Assembly (NCBI GenBank): GCA_944363035.1 | Contig: CALVTS010000002.1 | Coordinates: 1 to 64,000 of the forward strand | DNA: 64,000 bases | From: an uncultured Clostridia bacterium | GTDB lineage: Bacteria > Bacillota > Clostridia > Christensenellales > CAG-917 | Direction of reading: 5' to 3' | Shown here: positions 28,207-36,604 of the stretch, one piece after another | How positions within the stretch are numbered: position 1 is the first letter of the stretch | Layout: each line of letters opens with the position of its first letter | Program-made: the position numbers and the translations under genes | The notes under the pieces: generated by a model | Seen by the model: the letters and a program-made list of their open reading frames with translations, nothing else | Databases searched by the model: none | What the model was told of the DNA's origin: nothing

Positions 28207-29478
28207 ATGAAGATCATGGTCGTGGGCTCGGGCGGCAGAGAGCACGCCATCGTGAAAGCCCTGAAAAAGAGCAAAAAAGCGGAGGAGATATTCGTCCTGC
28301 CCGGGAACGGAGGGATGGCGGAGGACGCGACTATCGTACCCATAGGCGCAAAGGATATCCCCGCGATCGCGGCATTTGCCAAGGACAACGGCATAGATTA
28401 CGCCGTGGTCGCGCCCGACGATCCTCTTGTGCTGGGCGCTGTGGACGCTCTCAACGAGGCGGGCATCCCCTGTTTCGGTCCTCGCAAAAACGCCGCGATC
28501 ATAGAGGGGAGCAAAGCCTTTTCCAAGGAACTCATGAAAAAGTACGGCATCCCCACCGCGCGTTATGCCACCTTCCGCAAGATAGAGGAGGCGGAGAGCT
28601 ATATCGACTCTCTTCCCGAAGGCGCGGTCGTCGTCAAGGCGGACGGGCTCGCTCTCGGCAAAGGGGTCATCATTGCCGCGAACAGAGAGGAAGCCAAGGA
28701 GGCGGCGAGGTCCATGATGGTGGACGGAAAATTCGGCGCGAGCGGGAACTGCGTCGTCATAGAGGAGTTTTTGACGGGACCCGAGGTGTCCGTCCTCTCC
28801 TTCACGGACGGCGAGACGGTCGTGCCCATGGTGTCGAGCATGGATCACAAGCGCGCTCTGGACGGCGACAAAGGGCTCAACACCGGAGGCATGGGCGTGG
28901 TGGCTCCCAATCCTTACTACACCGAAGATATCGCCGCAGAGTGTATGCAAAAGATATTCCTCCCCACCGTCCGCGCGATGAAAGCGGAGGGGAGAGAGTT
29001 CAGAGGATGTCTGTATTTCGGGCTCATGCTCACCCCGGACGGTCCGAAAGTGATAGAGTACAACTGCCGTTTCGGCGACCCCGAGACGCAGGCGGTCCTG
29101 CCTCTGCTTTCCACCGACCTTTTGGAGATAATGCTGGCGTGCACCGAGGGCAGATTGAAGGACGCGGACGTGCGGTTCGAGAACAAATGCTCCTGCTGTG
29201 TGGTCAAGGCGTCAAAGGGATATCCCGAAAAGTACGATACGGGCTTCGAGATAAGGCTCGAAGGGGAGATAGACGGCGAACTCTACATCGCGGGAGGGAA
29301 GCTTGAAAACGGCAAACTTCTCACCGCGGGCGGGAGAGTGCTGGGCGTCACCGCAGTCGCCGACACCCTCGGCGAGGCTGTAGAAAAGGCGTATAGCGAG
29401 GCGGAAAAAGTGCATTTCGAAAACGAATTTTTCCGTCGCGACATCGGCGCGAGGGCGCTTGCCGCGTTGAGGAAATAA
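28207..29478 (+). CDS. purD: Phosphoribosylamine-glycine ligase
   Basis: Joins phosphoribosylamine and glycine to GAR with ATP. The 423-residue ATP-grasp protein begins MKIMVVGSGGREHAI, has VKADGLALGKGV in the ATP-binding fold, and EEFLTGPEVSVL and NTGGMGVVAPNP further on. The ATG at 28207 is taken because GAGGTG (28198-28203) overlaps the upstream stop and gives a 3-nt spacing; the GTG at 28201 lies inside that site. Complete and standard. Confidence 0.95.
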   Translation: MKIMVVGSGGREHAIVKALKKSKKAEEIFVLPGNGGMAEDATIVPIGAKDIPAIAAFAKDNGIDYAVVAPDDPLVLGAVDALNEAGIPCFGPRKNAAIIEGSKAFSKELMKKYGIPTARYATFRKIEEAESYIDSLPEGAVVVKADGLALGKGVIIAANREEAKEAARSMMVDGKFGASGNCVVIEEFLTGPEVSVLSFTDGETVVPMVSSMDHKRALDGDKGLNTGGMGVVAPNPYYTEDIAAECMQKIFLPTVRAMKAEGREFRGCLYFGLMLTPDGPKVIEYNCRFGDPETQAVLPLLSTDLLEIMLACTEGRLKDADVRFENKCSCCVVKASKGYPEKYDTGFEIRLEGEIDGELYIAGGKLENGKLLTAGGRVLGVTAVADTLGEAVEKAYSEAEKVHFENEFFRRDIGARALAALRK

Positions 29479-29553
29479 GACAAATCGGCGGTCATGACCG
29501 CAAAAAAAGACGGATAAACACCTGTTTGCGCCGTTTGGCGTGACGGAGGGATC

Positions 29554-32500
29554 ATGGTAAACAGATTGTTTGTTGAAAAGAGAGCGGAGCTTGCGCATGA
29601 GGCAAAAGCGCTTTTTTCCGAGGCGACGGGTATGCTCGGAGTGCGCGGGCTCACCAAGGTCAGAGTGGTCAACCGCTATGACGTGGAGGGCGCGGACGGC
29701 GAGCTTTTGAGATATGCCGAACGCAACATTTTTTCGGAGCCTCAGCTCGACCTCGTGAGCGATGTTTTGGAGTGCGACGGTGCGTCCGTCGTGTTCGGCG
29801 TCGAGCCTCTCCCCGGTCAGTTCGACCAGCGCGCGGATTCCGCCGCGCAGTGCATCCAGCTCGTGTCGCGCGGGGAAAAGCCCGTCGTGCGCACCGCGAA
29901 ATTCTATGTCCTTTACGGCGACATCGCCGCCGAGGACGCCGAGAAGATAAAAAGATTCGTCATCAATCCCGTGGAGTGCAGGGAGGCTGATCTCGCTCTC
30001 CCCGAGACCCTCAGGACGGAATACCCCGCCCCACACGACGTGGAGGTGCTCGAAGGGTTCATAAATATGGGAGAGGAGGAGCTCGCGGGGTTCGTCAAAA
30101 AGTACGGGCTCGCGATGGACGCGGACGACGTGAGGTTCTGCCGCGACTATTTCGCTTCCGAAAAGAGAGATCCCACCCTCACCGAGGTCAGGATGATCGA
30201 CACCTATTGGTCCGATCACTGCCGTCACACCACCTTCCTCACCACCATCGACAAGGCGGAATTCGAGGACGAGGAAGTGGAGGCGGCATGGAAGGATTAT
30301 CTCGCCGCTCGCGAGAAGCTCGGGCGCACCCGAAAGCCCGTCAATCTCATGGACATCGCCACCATAGCGGCGAAGCTCCTGCGCAAGGAGGGCAAGCTCC
30401 CCGACCTCGACGAATCGGAGGAGATCAATGCCTGTACTGTCAAGATAAAGGTCACCGTGGACGGGAAAGAGGAGGATTGGCTCCTGCTTTTCAAAAACGA
30501 GACCCACAATCATCCCACCGAGATAGAACCCTTCGGCGGCGCGGCGACCTGCATAGGCGGCGCCATCCGCGACCCCCTTTCCGGGAGAGCGTATGTATAT
30601 TCCGCCATGCGCGTCACGGGCGCGGGAGACCCTCTCACCCCCATAGAGGACACCCTCCCGGGCAAACTGCCCCAAAAGAAGATAGTCACCACGGCGGCGG
30701 CGGGATACAGCTCTTACGGCAATCAGATAGGGCTCGCCACCGGCATAGTGGACGAGATATATCACAGCGGCTACGTCGCAAAGAGATTGGAGATAGGCGC
30801 GGTGACGGGGGCGGCTCCCGCCCGCAACGTCGTGCGCGAAACTCCCGCTCCCGGGGACGTGGTCATCCTCCTCGGCGGCAGGACGGGCAGGGACGGTTGC
30901 GGCGGCGCGACGGGCTCCTCCAAGGCGCACAGCGCGAGCTCGCTTTCCACTTGCGGCGCGGAGGTGCAAAAGGGCAACGCGCCCGAAGAGCGCAAGCTGC
31001 AAAGGCTCTTCCGCGATTCCGAAGCCTCCCTCCTCATCAAGAGGTGCAACGACTTCGGCGCGGGCGGGGTCTCTGTCGCGATAGGGGAGCTCGCCGACGG
31101 GCTTTACATCGACCTCAACGCCGTCCCCAAGAAATATGAGGGGTTGGACGGCACCGAACTTGCCATCAGCGAATCTCAGGAGAGGATGGCGGTGGTCGTA
31201 GCTCCGGAGAATGCGGAAAGATTCCGCAAGCTCGCGGATGCGGAAAACCTTGAAGCCACGGTCGTCGCGAGAGTCACGGAGGAACCCAGGCTCCGCATGG
31301 AGTGGAACGGGAAGATCATCGTGGACATCTCCCGTGAATTTCTCAACTCGAACGGCGCAGAGAAGCACGCCGAAGCAAGGCAGAAAAAGGCGGGCGACCT
31401 CAAAAAGGCATTGCCCTCCGATTTTGCGGCGGGGATGAAAGCGCTGGTCGGCGACCTCAACGTCTGTTCCAAGCGCGGGCTTTCGGAGCGCTTCGACAGC
31501 ACCATCGGCGCGGGCACGGTCATGATGCCTTTCGGCGGCAGGAACCAGCTCACGCCCATACAGTGCATGGTCAACAAGATCTCGGTGGAAAAAGGCGAAA
31601 CAGACACTTGTTCCCTCATGTCCTGGGGGTTTAACCCTTATATCAGCGAAAAGAGCCCCTTCCACGGCGCGTATCTCGCGGTGGTGGAGAGCGTGGCGAA
31701 ACTGGTGTGCGCGGGGGCTTCGACCGAGAAGGTATACCTCACTTTCCAGGAGTATTTCGAAAAGCCCATGGGCAAGGCGGAAAGGTGGGGCAAGCCGCTT
31801 GCGGCGCTCCTCGGAGCATACCGTGCTCAGCGCGATCTCGGCATGGGCGCGATAGGGGGCAAGGACAGCATGAGCGGCACTTTCGAACACATCGACGTGC
31901 CTCCCACCCTCGTTTCCTTTGCCGTGACCACCGAAAAGTGCGGCGAAGCCGTGTCTCCCGAATTCAAAAAAGCGGGCAGTACAGTGCGCCTCGTCGAATG
32001 TCCGTGCGGAAAGGACGGTCTCCCCGTCGCGGAAGAATTTTTGAAAAATGCCGCCCGGGTGCACTCTCTCATGCGCGAGGGCAAGGTGCTTTCGGCGTTT
32101 ACGCCCTGCTACGGCGGCGTGGCGGAAGCCGTCTTCAAGTGTGCGATAGGCAACGGATTCGGTTTTGAATTTGCGGACGGCGCGTCTCTTAACGACATAT
32201 TCGGCTACAAATACGGTTCATTCCTTATGGAATGCGGCGAGGATGTGACCTTGGGGCGTGAGATAGGAAAAGTCACCGAGGAACAAGTCTTTGCTTTCGG
32301 CGGAGAAAAGGTGTGCGCAAAAGAATTGCTCTCCGATTACGAAAACAAGTTGGAGAGCGTATATCCCTGCAACATCTCGCAGGGCGGAGGAGACATCCCC
32401 GCCGTGAGTTACACCGCAGGCAAGGCGTGCGCGGGCGGGACGCACTTCGGCGCGCCCGAGATGCTCATCCCCGTATTCCCTGGCACGAACTGCGAATACG

Positions 32501-33249
32501 ACACCGCAAAAGCGGCAAGCCGCGCCGGCATCAAGCCGAGGATATTCGTCATCAACAACCTCACTCCCGCCGCGGTGGCGGAGTCCGTGGAAAAATTTGC
32601 GAGACTCATCGCCGACGCGCAGATGATATTCATCCCCGGCGGGTTCTCGGGAGGCGACGAGCCTGACGGGAGCGGCAAGTTCATCACCTCCTTCTTCCGC
32701 AACGCGATGGTCACGGACGCGGTGAGGGAGCTCCTGAAAAAGAGAGAGGGGCTGATGGCGGGCATCTGCAACGGATTCCAGGCGCTCATCAAACTCGGGC
32801 TGGTCACCCACGGCGACATCGTGGACGCGGCGGAGGACTATCCCACCCTCACATACAACACCATCGCGCGTCACCAATCCATGATAGTGCGCACGCGCAT
32901 ATGTTCGAATCTTTCTCCCTGGCTCGCCGCCCGCGAGGTCGGGGATGTGGTCAGCGTGCCCGTCTCCCACGGCGAGGGCAGGTTCATGGCGAACGCCGAG
33001 TGGCTGGACAGGCTCATGAAAAGAGGACAGATCGCGACGCAGTATGTGGACCTTTCGGGCAGACCCACCATGAACGTGGCGTACAATCCCAACGGAAGCG
33101 ATCTCGCGGTGGAGGGCATCACTTCGCCGGACGGCAGGGTGCTCGGCAAGATGGGACACAGCGAACGCGTGGGGGACGGTCTTTACAAGAACGTGCCCGG
33201 CGACTACGACATGGGGCTCTTCCGCTCCGCCGTCGCGTACTTCAAATGA
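29554..33249 (+). CDS. purL: Phosphoribosylformylglycinamidine synthase, one-chain type
   Basis: Converts FGAR to FGAM using ATP and glutamine. At 1231 residues it is the fused large form, with synthetase and glutaminase in one chain, so no purS or purQ is needed. Visible are MIDTYWSDHCRHTTF and LLLFKNETHNHPTEIEP in the FGAM-synthetase core, GGKDSMSGTF in the second half, and a C-terminal glutaminase with PVFPGTNCEYD, PGGFSGGDEP, the nucleophile AGICNGFQAL and VPVSHGEGRF. A GGAGGG site precedes the ATG. The 75-nt gap after purD contains GCGGTCATGACCGC, a palindrome without a T tract. Confidence 0.95.
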   Translation: MVNRLFVEKRAELAHEAKALFSEATGMLGVRGLTKVRVVNRYDVEGADGELLRYAERNIFSEPQLDLVSDVLECDGASVVFGVEPLPGQFDQRADSAAQCIQLVSRGEKPVVRTAKFYVLYGDIAAEDAEKIKRFVINPVECREADLALPETLRTEYPAPHDVEVLEGFINMGEEELAGFVKKYGLAMDADDVRFCRDYFASEKRDPTLTEVRMIDTYWSDHCRHTTFLTTIDKAEFEDEEVEAAWKDYLAAREKLGRTRKPVNLMDIATIAAKLLRKEGKLPDLDESEEINACTVKIKVTVDGKEEDWLLLFKNETHNHPTEIEPFGGAATCIGGAIRDPLSGRAYVYSAMRVTGAGDPLTPIEDTLPGKLPQKKIVTTAAAGYSSYGNQIGLATGIVDEIYHSGYVAKRLEIGAVTGAAPARNVVRETPAPGDVVILLGGRTGRDGCGGATGSSKAHSASSLSTCGAEVQKGNAPEERKLQRLFRDSEASLLIKRCNDFGAGGVSVAIGELADGLYIDLNAVPKKYEGLDGTELAISESQERMAVVVAPENAERFRKLADAENLEATVVARVTEEPRLRMEWNGKIIVDISREFLNSNGAEKHAEARQKKAGDLKKALPSDFAAGMKALVGDLNVCSKRGLSERFDSTIGAGTVMMPFGGRNQLTPIQCMVNKISVEKGETDTCSLMSWGFNPYISEKSPFHGAYLAVVESVAKLVCAGASTEKVYLTFQEYFEKPMGKAERWGKPLAALLGAYRAQRDLGMGAIGGKDSMSGTFEHIDVPPTLVSFAVTTEKCGEAVSPEFKKAGSTVRLVECPCGKDGLPVAEEFLKNAARVHSLMREGKVLSAFTPCYGGVAEAVFKCAIGNGFGFEFADGASLNDIFGYKYGSFLMECGEDVTLGREIGKVTEEQVFAFGGEKVCAKELLSDYENKLESVYPCNISQGGGDIPAVSYTAGKACAGGTHFGAPEMLIPVFPGTNCEYDTAKAASRAGIKPRIFVINNLTPAAVAESVEKFARLIADAQMIFIPGGFSGGDEPDGSGKFITSFFRNAMVTDAVRELLKKREGLMAGICNGFQALIKLGLVTHGDIVDAAEDYPTLTYNTIARHQSMIVRTRICSNLSPWLAAREVGDVVSVPVSHGEGRFMANAEWLDRLMKRGQIATQYVDLSGRPTMNVAYNPNGSDLAVEGITSPDGRVLGKMGHSERVGDGLYKNVPGDYDMGLFRSAVAYFK

Positions 33250-33296
33250 CGCGCGGGAGAAGATAAAACGTAATAATCCTAACGGAGAAAATAACT

Positions 33297-34805
33297 ATGG
33301 CAAAGTATTTCGAGGAACCGTCAAGAACATTCAGCGAATATCTCCTCATCCCCGGCTATACGGATGAGAATTGTATCCCCGCCAACGTGAGCCTCAAAAC
33401 TCCGCTGGTCAAGTTCGCGAGGGGAGAGGAGCCCGCGATCTCCCTCAACATACCTCTCGTCTCCGCGATAATGCAGTCGGTGAGCAACGATACCCTCGCG
33501 ATAGCTCTCGCGAGAGAGGGCGGTATGTCCTTCATCTACGGCTCGCAGAGCGTGGAAAACGAAGCCGCCATGGTGCGCCGCGTCAAGAATTATAAGGCGG
33601 GTTTCGTGGTGTCAGACTCCAACCTGACCCCCGACAACACCCTGGCGGACGTCCTTGAACTCGTGAGAGTGAAAGGACACAACACCATCGCCGTCACACA
33701 CGACGGGAGCAGTTTCGGCAAACTGCTCGGCATAGTGACCAGCCGCGATTACCGCGTCAGCCGTATGCCTTTGGAGACCCCCGTCAAGGAGTTCATGACC
33801 CCGCTGGAAAAGCTCATCACCGCCCCCGCGTCCACGGGGCTGGCGGAAGCGAACGACATAATTTGGGAGCACAAGCTCAATTCCATACCCATCCTGTCCG
33901 AGGAGGGGAACCTGATGTATATGGTATTCCGCAAGGATTACGCTCAGCACAAGGAGAACCCCTTGGAGCTTCTGGACGGACACAAGAGATATATGGTGGG
34001 CGCGGGCATAAACACCCTGGATTACGAAAAGAGGGTCCCCGCCCTCATTGACGCGGGCGTTGACGTGCTGTGCATAGACTCCTCGGAGGGGTACAGCATT
34101 TGGCAGAAGCGTACTTTGGAATTCATCCGCAAGAACTACGGCGACAGCGTGAAGGTTGGCGCGGGCAACGTGGTGGACCGCGACGGCTTCATGTTCCTTG
34201 CCGAGTGCGGCGCGGATTTCGTCAAGGTCGGCATAGGCGGAGGTTCCATTTGCATAACCCGCGAGCAGAAGGGTATAGGCCGCGGACAGGCGAGCGCTCT
34301 CATCGAAGTCGCCGAAGCCAGAAACGAGTACTACGAAAAGACGGGCATATATATCCCCATTTGCTCGGACGGCGGCATCGTGCACGACTATCACATGACC
34401 CTCGCCCTCGCGATGGGCGCGGACTTCCTCATGCTGGGCAGATATTTCGCCCGCTTCGACGAGAGCCCCACGGACAAACTCAACATCAACGGAAACTACG
34501 TCAAAGAGTATTGGGGTGAGGGGAGCAACCGCGCGCGCAACTGGCAGCGTTACGACCTGGGCGGGAAATCCGGCCTTTCCTTCGAGGAGGGCGTGGACAG
34601 CTACGTCCCCTACGCCGGCAGCCTCAAAGACAACGTGGAGAAGAGCCTTTACAAGGTGCGTTCCACCATGTGCAACTGCGGAGCGATCACGATAAAACAG
34701 CTCCAACAGACCGCGAAGATGACCGTTGTCTCTGCCACAAGCATCACGGAGGGCGGCGCTCACGACGTCATTCAGAAAAACACCGGCTATACCGGCAACA
34801 GATAA
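33297..34805 (+). CDS. guaB: IMP dehydrogenase
   Basis: Oxidises IMP to XMP with NAD+, committing flux to guanine nucleotides. The 502-residue TIM barrel has a CBS-domain pair inserted at about residues 95-220 ([26 protein letters not shown]). The catalytic loop is [18 protein letters not shown], with the nucleophile Cys; the usual Pro and Thr-Thr positions read Gly and Ile-Thr, as in a divergent clostridial branch. A later [13 protein letters not shown] region is replaced by [11 protein letters not shown]. Placing guaB inside the pur operon links IMP production to its use. Confidence 0.92.
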   Translation: MAKYFEEPSRTFSEYLLIPGYTDENCIPANVSLKTPLVKFARGEEPAISLNIPLVSAIMQSVSNDTLAIALAREGGMSFIYGSQSVENEAAMVRRVKNYKAGFVVSDSNLTPDNTLADVLELVRVKGHNTIAVTHDGSSFGKLLGIVTSRDYRVSRMPLETPVKEFMTPLEKLITAPASTGLAEANDIIWEHKLNSIPILSEEGNLMYMVFRKDYAQHKENPLELLDGHKRYMVGAGINTLDYEKRVPALIDAGVDVLCIDSSEGYSIWQKRTLEFIRKNYGDSVKVGAGNVVDRDGFMFLAECGADFVKVGIGGGSICITREQKGIGRGQASALIEVAEARNEYYEKTGIYIPICSDGGIVHDYHMTLALAMGADFLMLGRYFARFDESPTDKLNINGNYVKEYWGEGSNRARNWQRYDLGGKSGLSFEEGVDSYVPYAGSLKDNVEKSLYKVRSTMCNCGAITIKQLQQTAKMTVVSATSITEGGAHDVIQKNTGYTGNR

Positions 34806-34814
34806 GAGGTCTCC

Positions 34815-35663
34815 ATGCAGATAATAGACGGAAAACTGGTTGCAAAGCTCACGCGCGAAGATATCGCGAGACAGGTGGCGGCGCTCCCGCAGGATAAGGC
34901 GGGGAAGATAGGGCTCGCCGTCATCCTTGTGGGCGACGATCCCGCAAGTCAGGTGTATGTGCGCAACAAGATCAACGGTTGCGCAGAGGTGGGCATCGCC
35001 TCCACGCTCGTCAAAATGCCCGCGGATTCAGCTTTCGAGGACGTAGCGGCGAAGATAAAGGAACTCAACGCCGATCCCGAGGTCAGCGGCATACTCCTGC
35101 AACTGCCCGTGCCGAAACATCTCGACGAGGCGGGGCTCTTGCACCTCATCGACCCATCCAAGGACGTGGACGGGTGCCACTATGTGCAAAAGGGCAAACT
35201 CTGGACGGGAGAACCCGAGCTCATACCTTGCACGCCCTACGGCGTCATCAAATTGCTCGACCACTATTCCATCCCCATAGAGGGCAAAAACGCAGTCGTA
35301 GTGGGACGCTCCAACCTCGTGGGCAAACCCCTCGCGCAACTTCTCCTCGACCGCAATGCTACGGTCACCATCTGCCACAGCCGCACCAAGGACCTCGGCG
35401 AAGTGACCTCCCGCGCGGACATCCTCTGCGTCGCCATCGGCAAAGCCAAGTTTCTGAAAGCGGATATGGTCAAAGAGGGCGCGGTGGTCATTGACGTGGG
35501 TATGGATCGCGACGAAAACGGCAAACTCTGCGGCGACGTGGATTACGCCGAAGTCGCCCCCAAGTGTTCTTACATCACCCCCGTCCCCGGCGGCGTCGGA
35601 CCCATGACCGTCACTATGCTGTTGCAGAATACTGTCAAGGCGTATCAACTCTCCCACTCTTAA
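34815..35663 (+). CDS. folD: Methylenetetrahydrofolate dehydrogenase / cyclohydrolase
   Basis: Makes 10-formyl-tetrahydrofolate, the donor for PurN and the AICAR transformylase in the same operon. The 282-residue protein shows SQVYVRNKINGC with the catalytic Lys, ILLQLPVPKHL, VDGCHYVQKG, VVGRSNLVGKPLA for the nucleotide fold, and PGGVGPMTVTML. All family residues are present. The start follows AGAGGT. Its stop codon TAA forms the first bases of the structured repeat that follows, so operon transcripts must run into that element. Confidence 0.95.
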   Translation: MQIIDGKLVAKLTREDIARQVAALPQDKAGKIGLAVILVGDDPASQVYVRNKINGCAEVGIASTLVKMPADSAFEDVAAKIKELNADPEVSGILLQLPVPKHLDEAGLLHLIDPSKDVDGCHYVQKGKLWTGEPELIPCTPYGVIKLLDHYSIPIEGKNAVVVGRSNLVGKPLAQLLLDRNATVTICHSRTKDLGEVTSRADILCVAIGKAKFLKADMVKEGAVVIDVGMDRDENGKLCGDVDYAEVAPKCSYITPVPGGVGPMTVTMLLQNTVKAYQLSHS

Positions 35664-35828
35664 ACGCCGCCATTTGGCGAATAGCTGTGTCAGAGCCGCG
35701 ATCCCGACCGCTTACGTACCCGGGGTCCCCGCGTGAAAATCTTTTATTTTCGCGTGGGGCAAAAGGAGTACGCGGCGCGTCCGTGAGTCGCGGCTCTTGC
35801 TTGCTCTTCATCCAAATGGGTGGCGTTT
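35662..35828 (+). repeat. Structured hairpin element A, copy 1
   Basis: A long nested hairpin starting inside the folD stop codon. The outer stem is AAACGCCGCCATTTGG with CCAAATGGGTGGCGTTT (35812-35828). Inside, GAATAGC pairs with GCTCTTC, then AGAGCCGCGA (35692-35701) pairs perfectly with TCGCGGCTCT (35788-35797), then CGTAC with GTACG. The same helices occur with different bases in copy 2 at 57481. It carries the mini palindrome at 35719-35766 in its apex. Confidence 0.8.
35719..35766. repeat. Mini palindrome, copy 1
   Basis: CCGGGG, then CCCCGCGTGAAAAT mirrored by ATTTTCGCGTGGGG, then CAAAA. A related palindrome sits at 57756-57794 but inside a different module. It looks like a small mobile or terminator-like insert. 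Confidence 0.6.
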
Positions 35829-35875
35829 TCACCATACGGGCGTTTGGGTGAGGGTATCTCCCAACCCGTCGTACA

Positions 35876-36060
35876 CTTATTCGGAGTTCGTTTGACTCCC
35901 ATGTGAACTCATTCGGAGTGGAGCTTGACTCCCACGAACACTCATTCGGAGTGGAGCTTGAATCCCACGAATACTTATTCGAAGTGGAGCCTGAACTTTA
36001 CGTCTCTCTTTTGGAGACGTGTTTGAACTCCACGTACACTTATTTGGAGACGGAACTACG
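35876..36060. repeat. Tandem array of 32-33 bp units (about 5.7 units)
   Basis: Units start at 35876, 35908, 35941, 35974, 36006 and 36039 (last one partial). The core is CTCATTCGGAGTGGAGC followed by TTGACTCCCACGAACA, with an internal dyad GGAGT...ACTCC. Units two and three differ at few positions; outer units are more diverged. There is no unique spacer between units. Confidence 0.88.
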
Positions 36061-36403
36061 CGCCGCTCAGCCAAACTTGCACAGCGGGCGTTTGCGCCCG
36101 CTCTTGCAAGTCGCGGCGCGTATCTGCGATCTCGCAAGCTAGACGGCTATTAAGTAGACACGGGCTCGGTGCGCGTCGAGTCGCCCTCCTCGCCCCGCGA
36201 GCGACGTTCAGTCTATACTGGTATCCGCTTGATTGTGTGAGTGCGAAACTCAAACTTTTTTCAAGAGGTGTTTTCATAAAGGCGCGATTGCGCCTTTATG
36301 AAAAAGTAAATCCCGCATTTTAGGAGGAGCGAACTCTATTCCGAGTGGGGGAGGAGTCCCGAAGGGGAGGAGGGGGTACAATACTCCCATGTTAGGGGAC
36401 GTA
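36059..36403 (+). repeat. Structured module B, copy 1
   Basis: A 345-bp non-coding module, also at 57697-58075 and 58192-58530. It starts with a multi-part stem: CGCGCCGC / GCGGCGCG outside, ACTTGCA / TGCAAGT and AGCGGGCG / CGCCCGCT inside. Next is a well-conserved AAGTAGACACGGGCTCGGTG block, a TTTTCATAAAGGCGC / GCGCCTTTATGAAAA hairpin, a G-rich tract (GGGGGAGGAG, GGGGAGGAGGGGG) and TACAATA near the end. No open reading frame is conserved among the copies. Confidence 0.85.
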
Positions 36404-36423
36404 CCCACAAATCAAATTAGATT

Positions 36424-36449
36424 GAGCACAGCGAAAATTCGCTGTGCTC
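36424..36449 (-). terminator. Hairpin downstream of tRNA-Pro
   Basis: GAGCACAGCGAA / TTCGCTGTGCTC is a perfect 12-bp stem 5 nt beyond the tRNA 3' end. The following minus-strand tract is only AATCTAATTT, so it may act as a weak terminator or processing stop. Confidence 0.6.
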
Positions 36450-36454
36450 TTGCG

Positions 36455-36531
36455 TGGTCTGGGTGAGAAGATTTGAACTTCCGGCCTCTTGAACCCCATT
36501 CAAGCGCGCTACCAAGCTGCGCCACACCCAG
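36455..36531 (-). tRNA. tRNA-Pro (anticodon GGG)
   Basis: A 77-nt tRNA with encoded CCA. On the minus strand acceptor CTGGGTG pairs with CACCCAG, the anticodon stem CTTGA/TCAAG encloses loop ATGGGGT (anticodon GGG), and the T-loop is TTCAAAT with stem GGAAG/CTTCT. Confidence 0.95.
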
Positions 36532-36554
36532 ATATTTCTTTTGATTGCCGCATC

Positions 36555-36583
36555 ATTATATAACACCCGCAAAAATTATGCAA
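36555..36583 (-). promoter_or_regulatory. Promoter of tRNA-Pro
   Basis: On the minus strand TTGCAT, a 17-nt spacer, and a perfect TATAAT. Confidence 0.8.
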
Positions 36584-36604
36584 GGGATTGGGGCATACTT
36601 TTCC

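Noticed and set aside
29212..32064. 950-residue open frame on the minus strand opposite purD/purL
   Set aside because: Shadow of the purL coding frame, with no ribosome site, no motif and low-complexity composition.
35876..36060. CRISPR array
   Set aside because: Units of 32-33 bp follow each other without spacers and vary in sequence; no cas gene is nearby.
35903..36142. 79-residue open frame across the tandem repeats and module B (and similar frames at 57493 and 57970)
   Set aside because: Frame and length are not kept among the three copies, there is no ribosome site, and the DNA is explained by repeats and stems.
35662..36403. Classical insertion sequence or MITE with terminal inverted repeats over the whole locus
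   Set aside because: No transposase frame, no inverted repeat joins the two ends of the composite, and no target-site duplication was found. Element A alone is palindromic, so a MITE origin for that part stays open.
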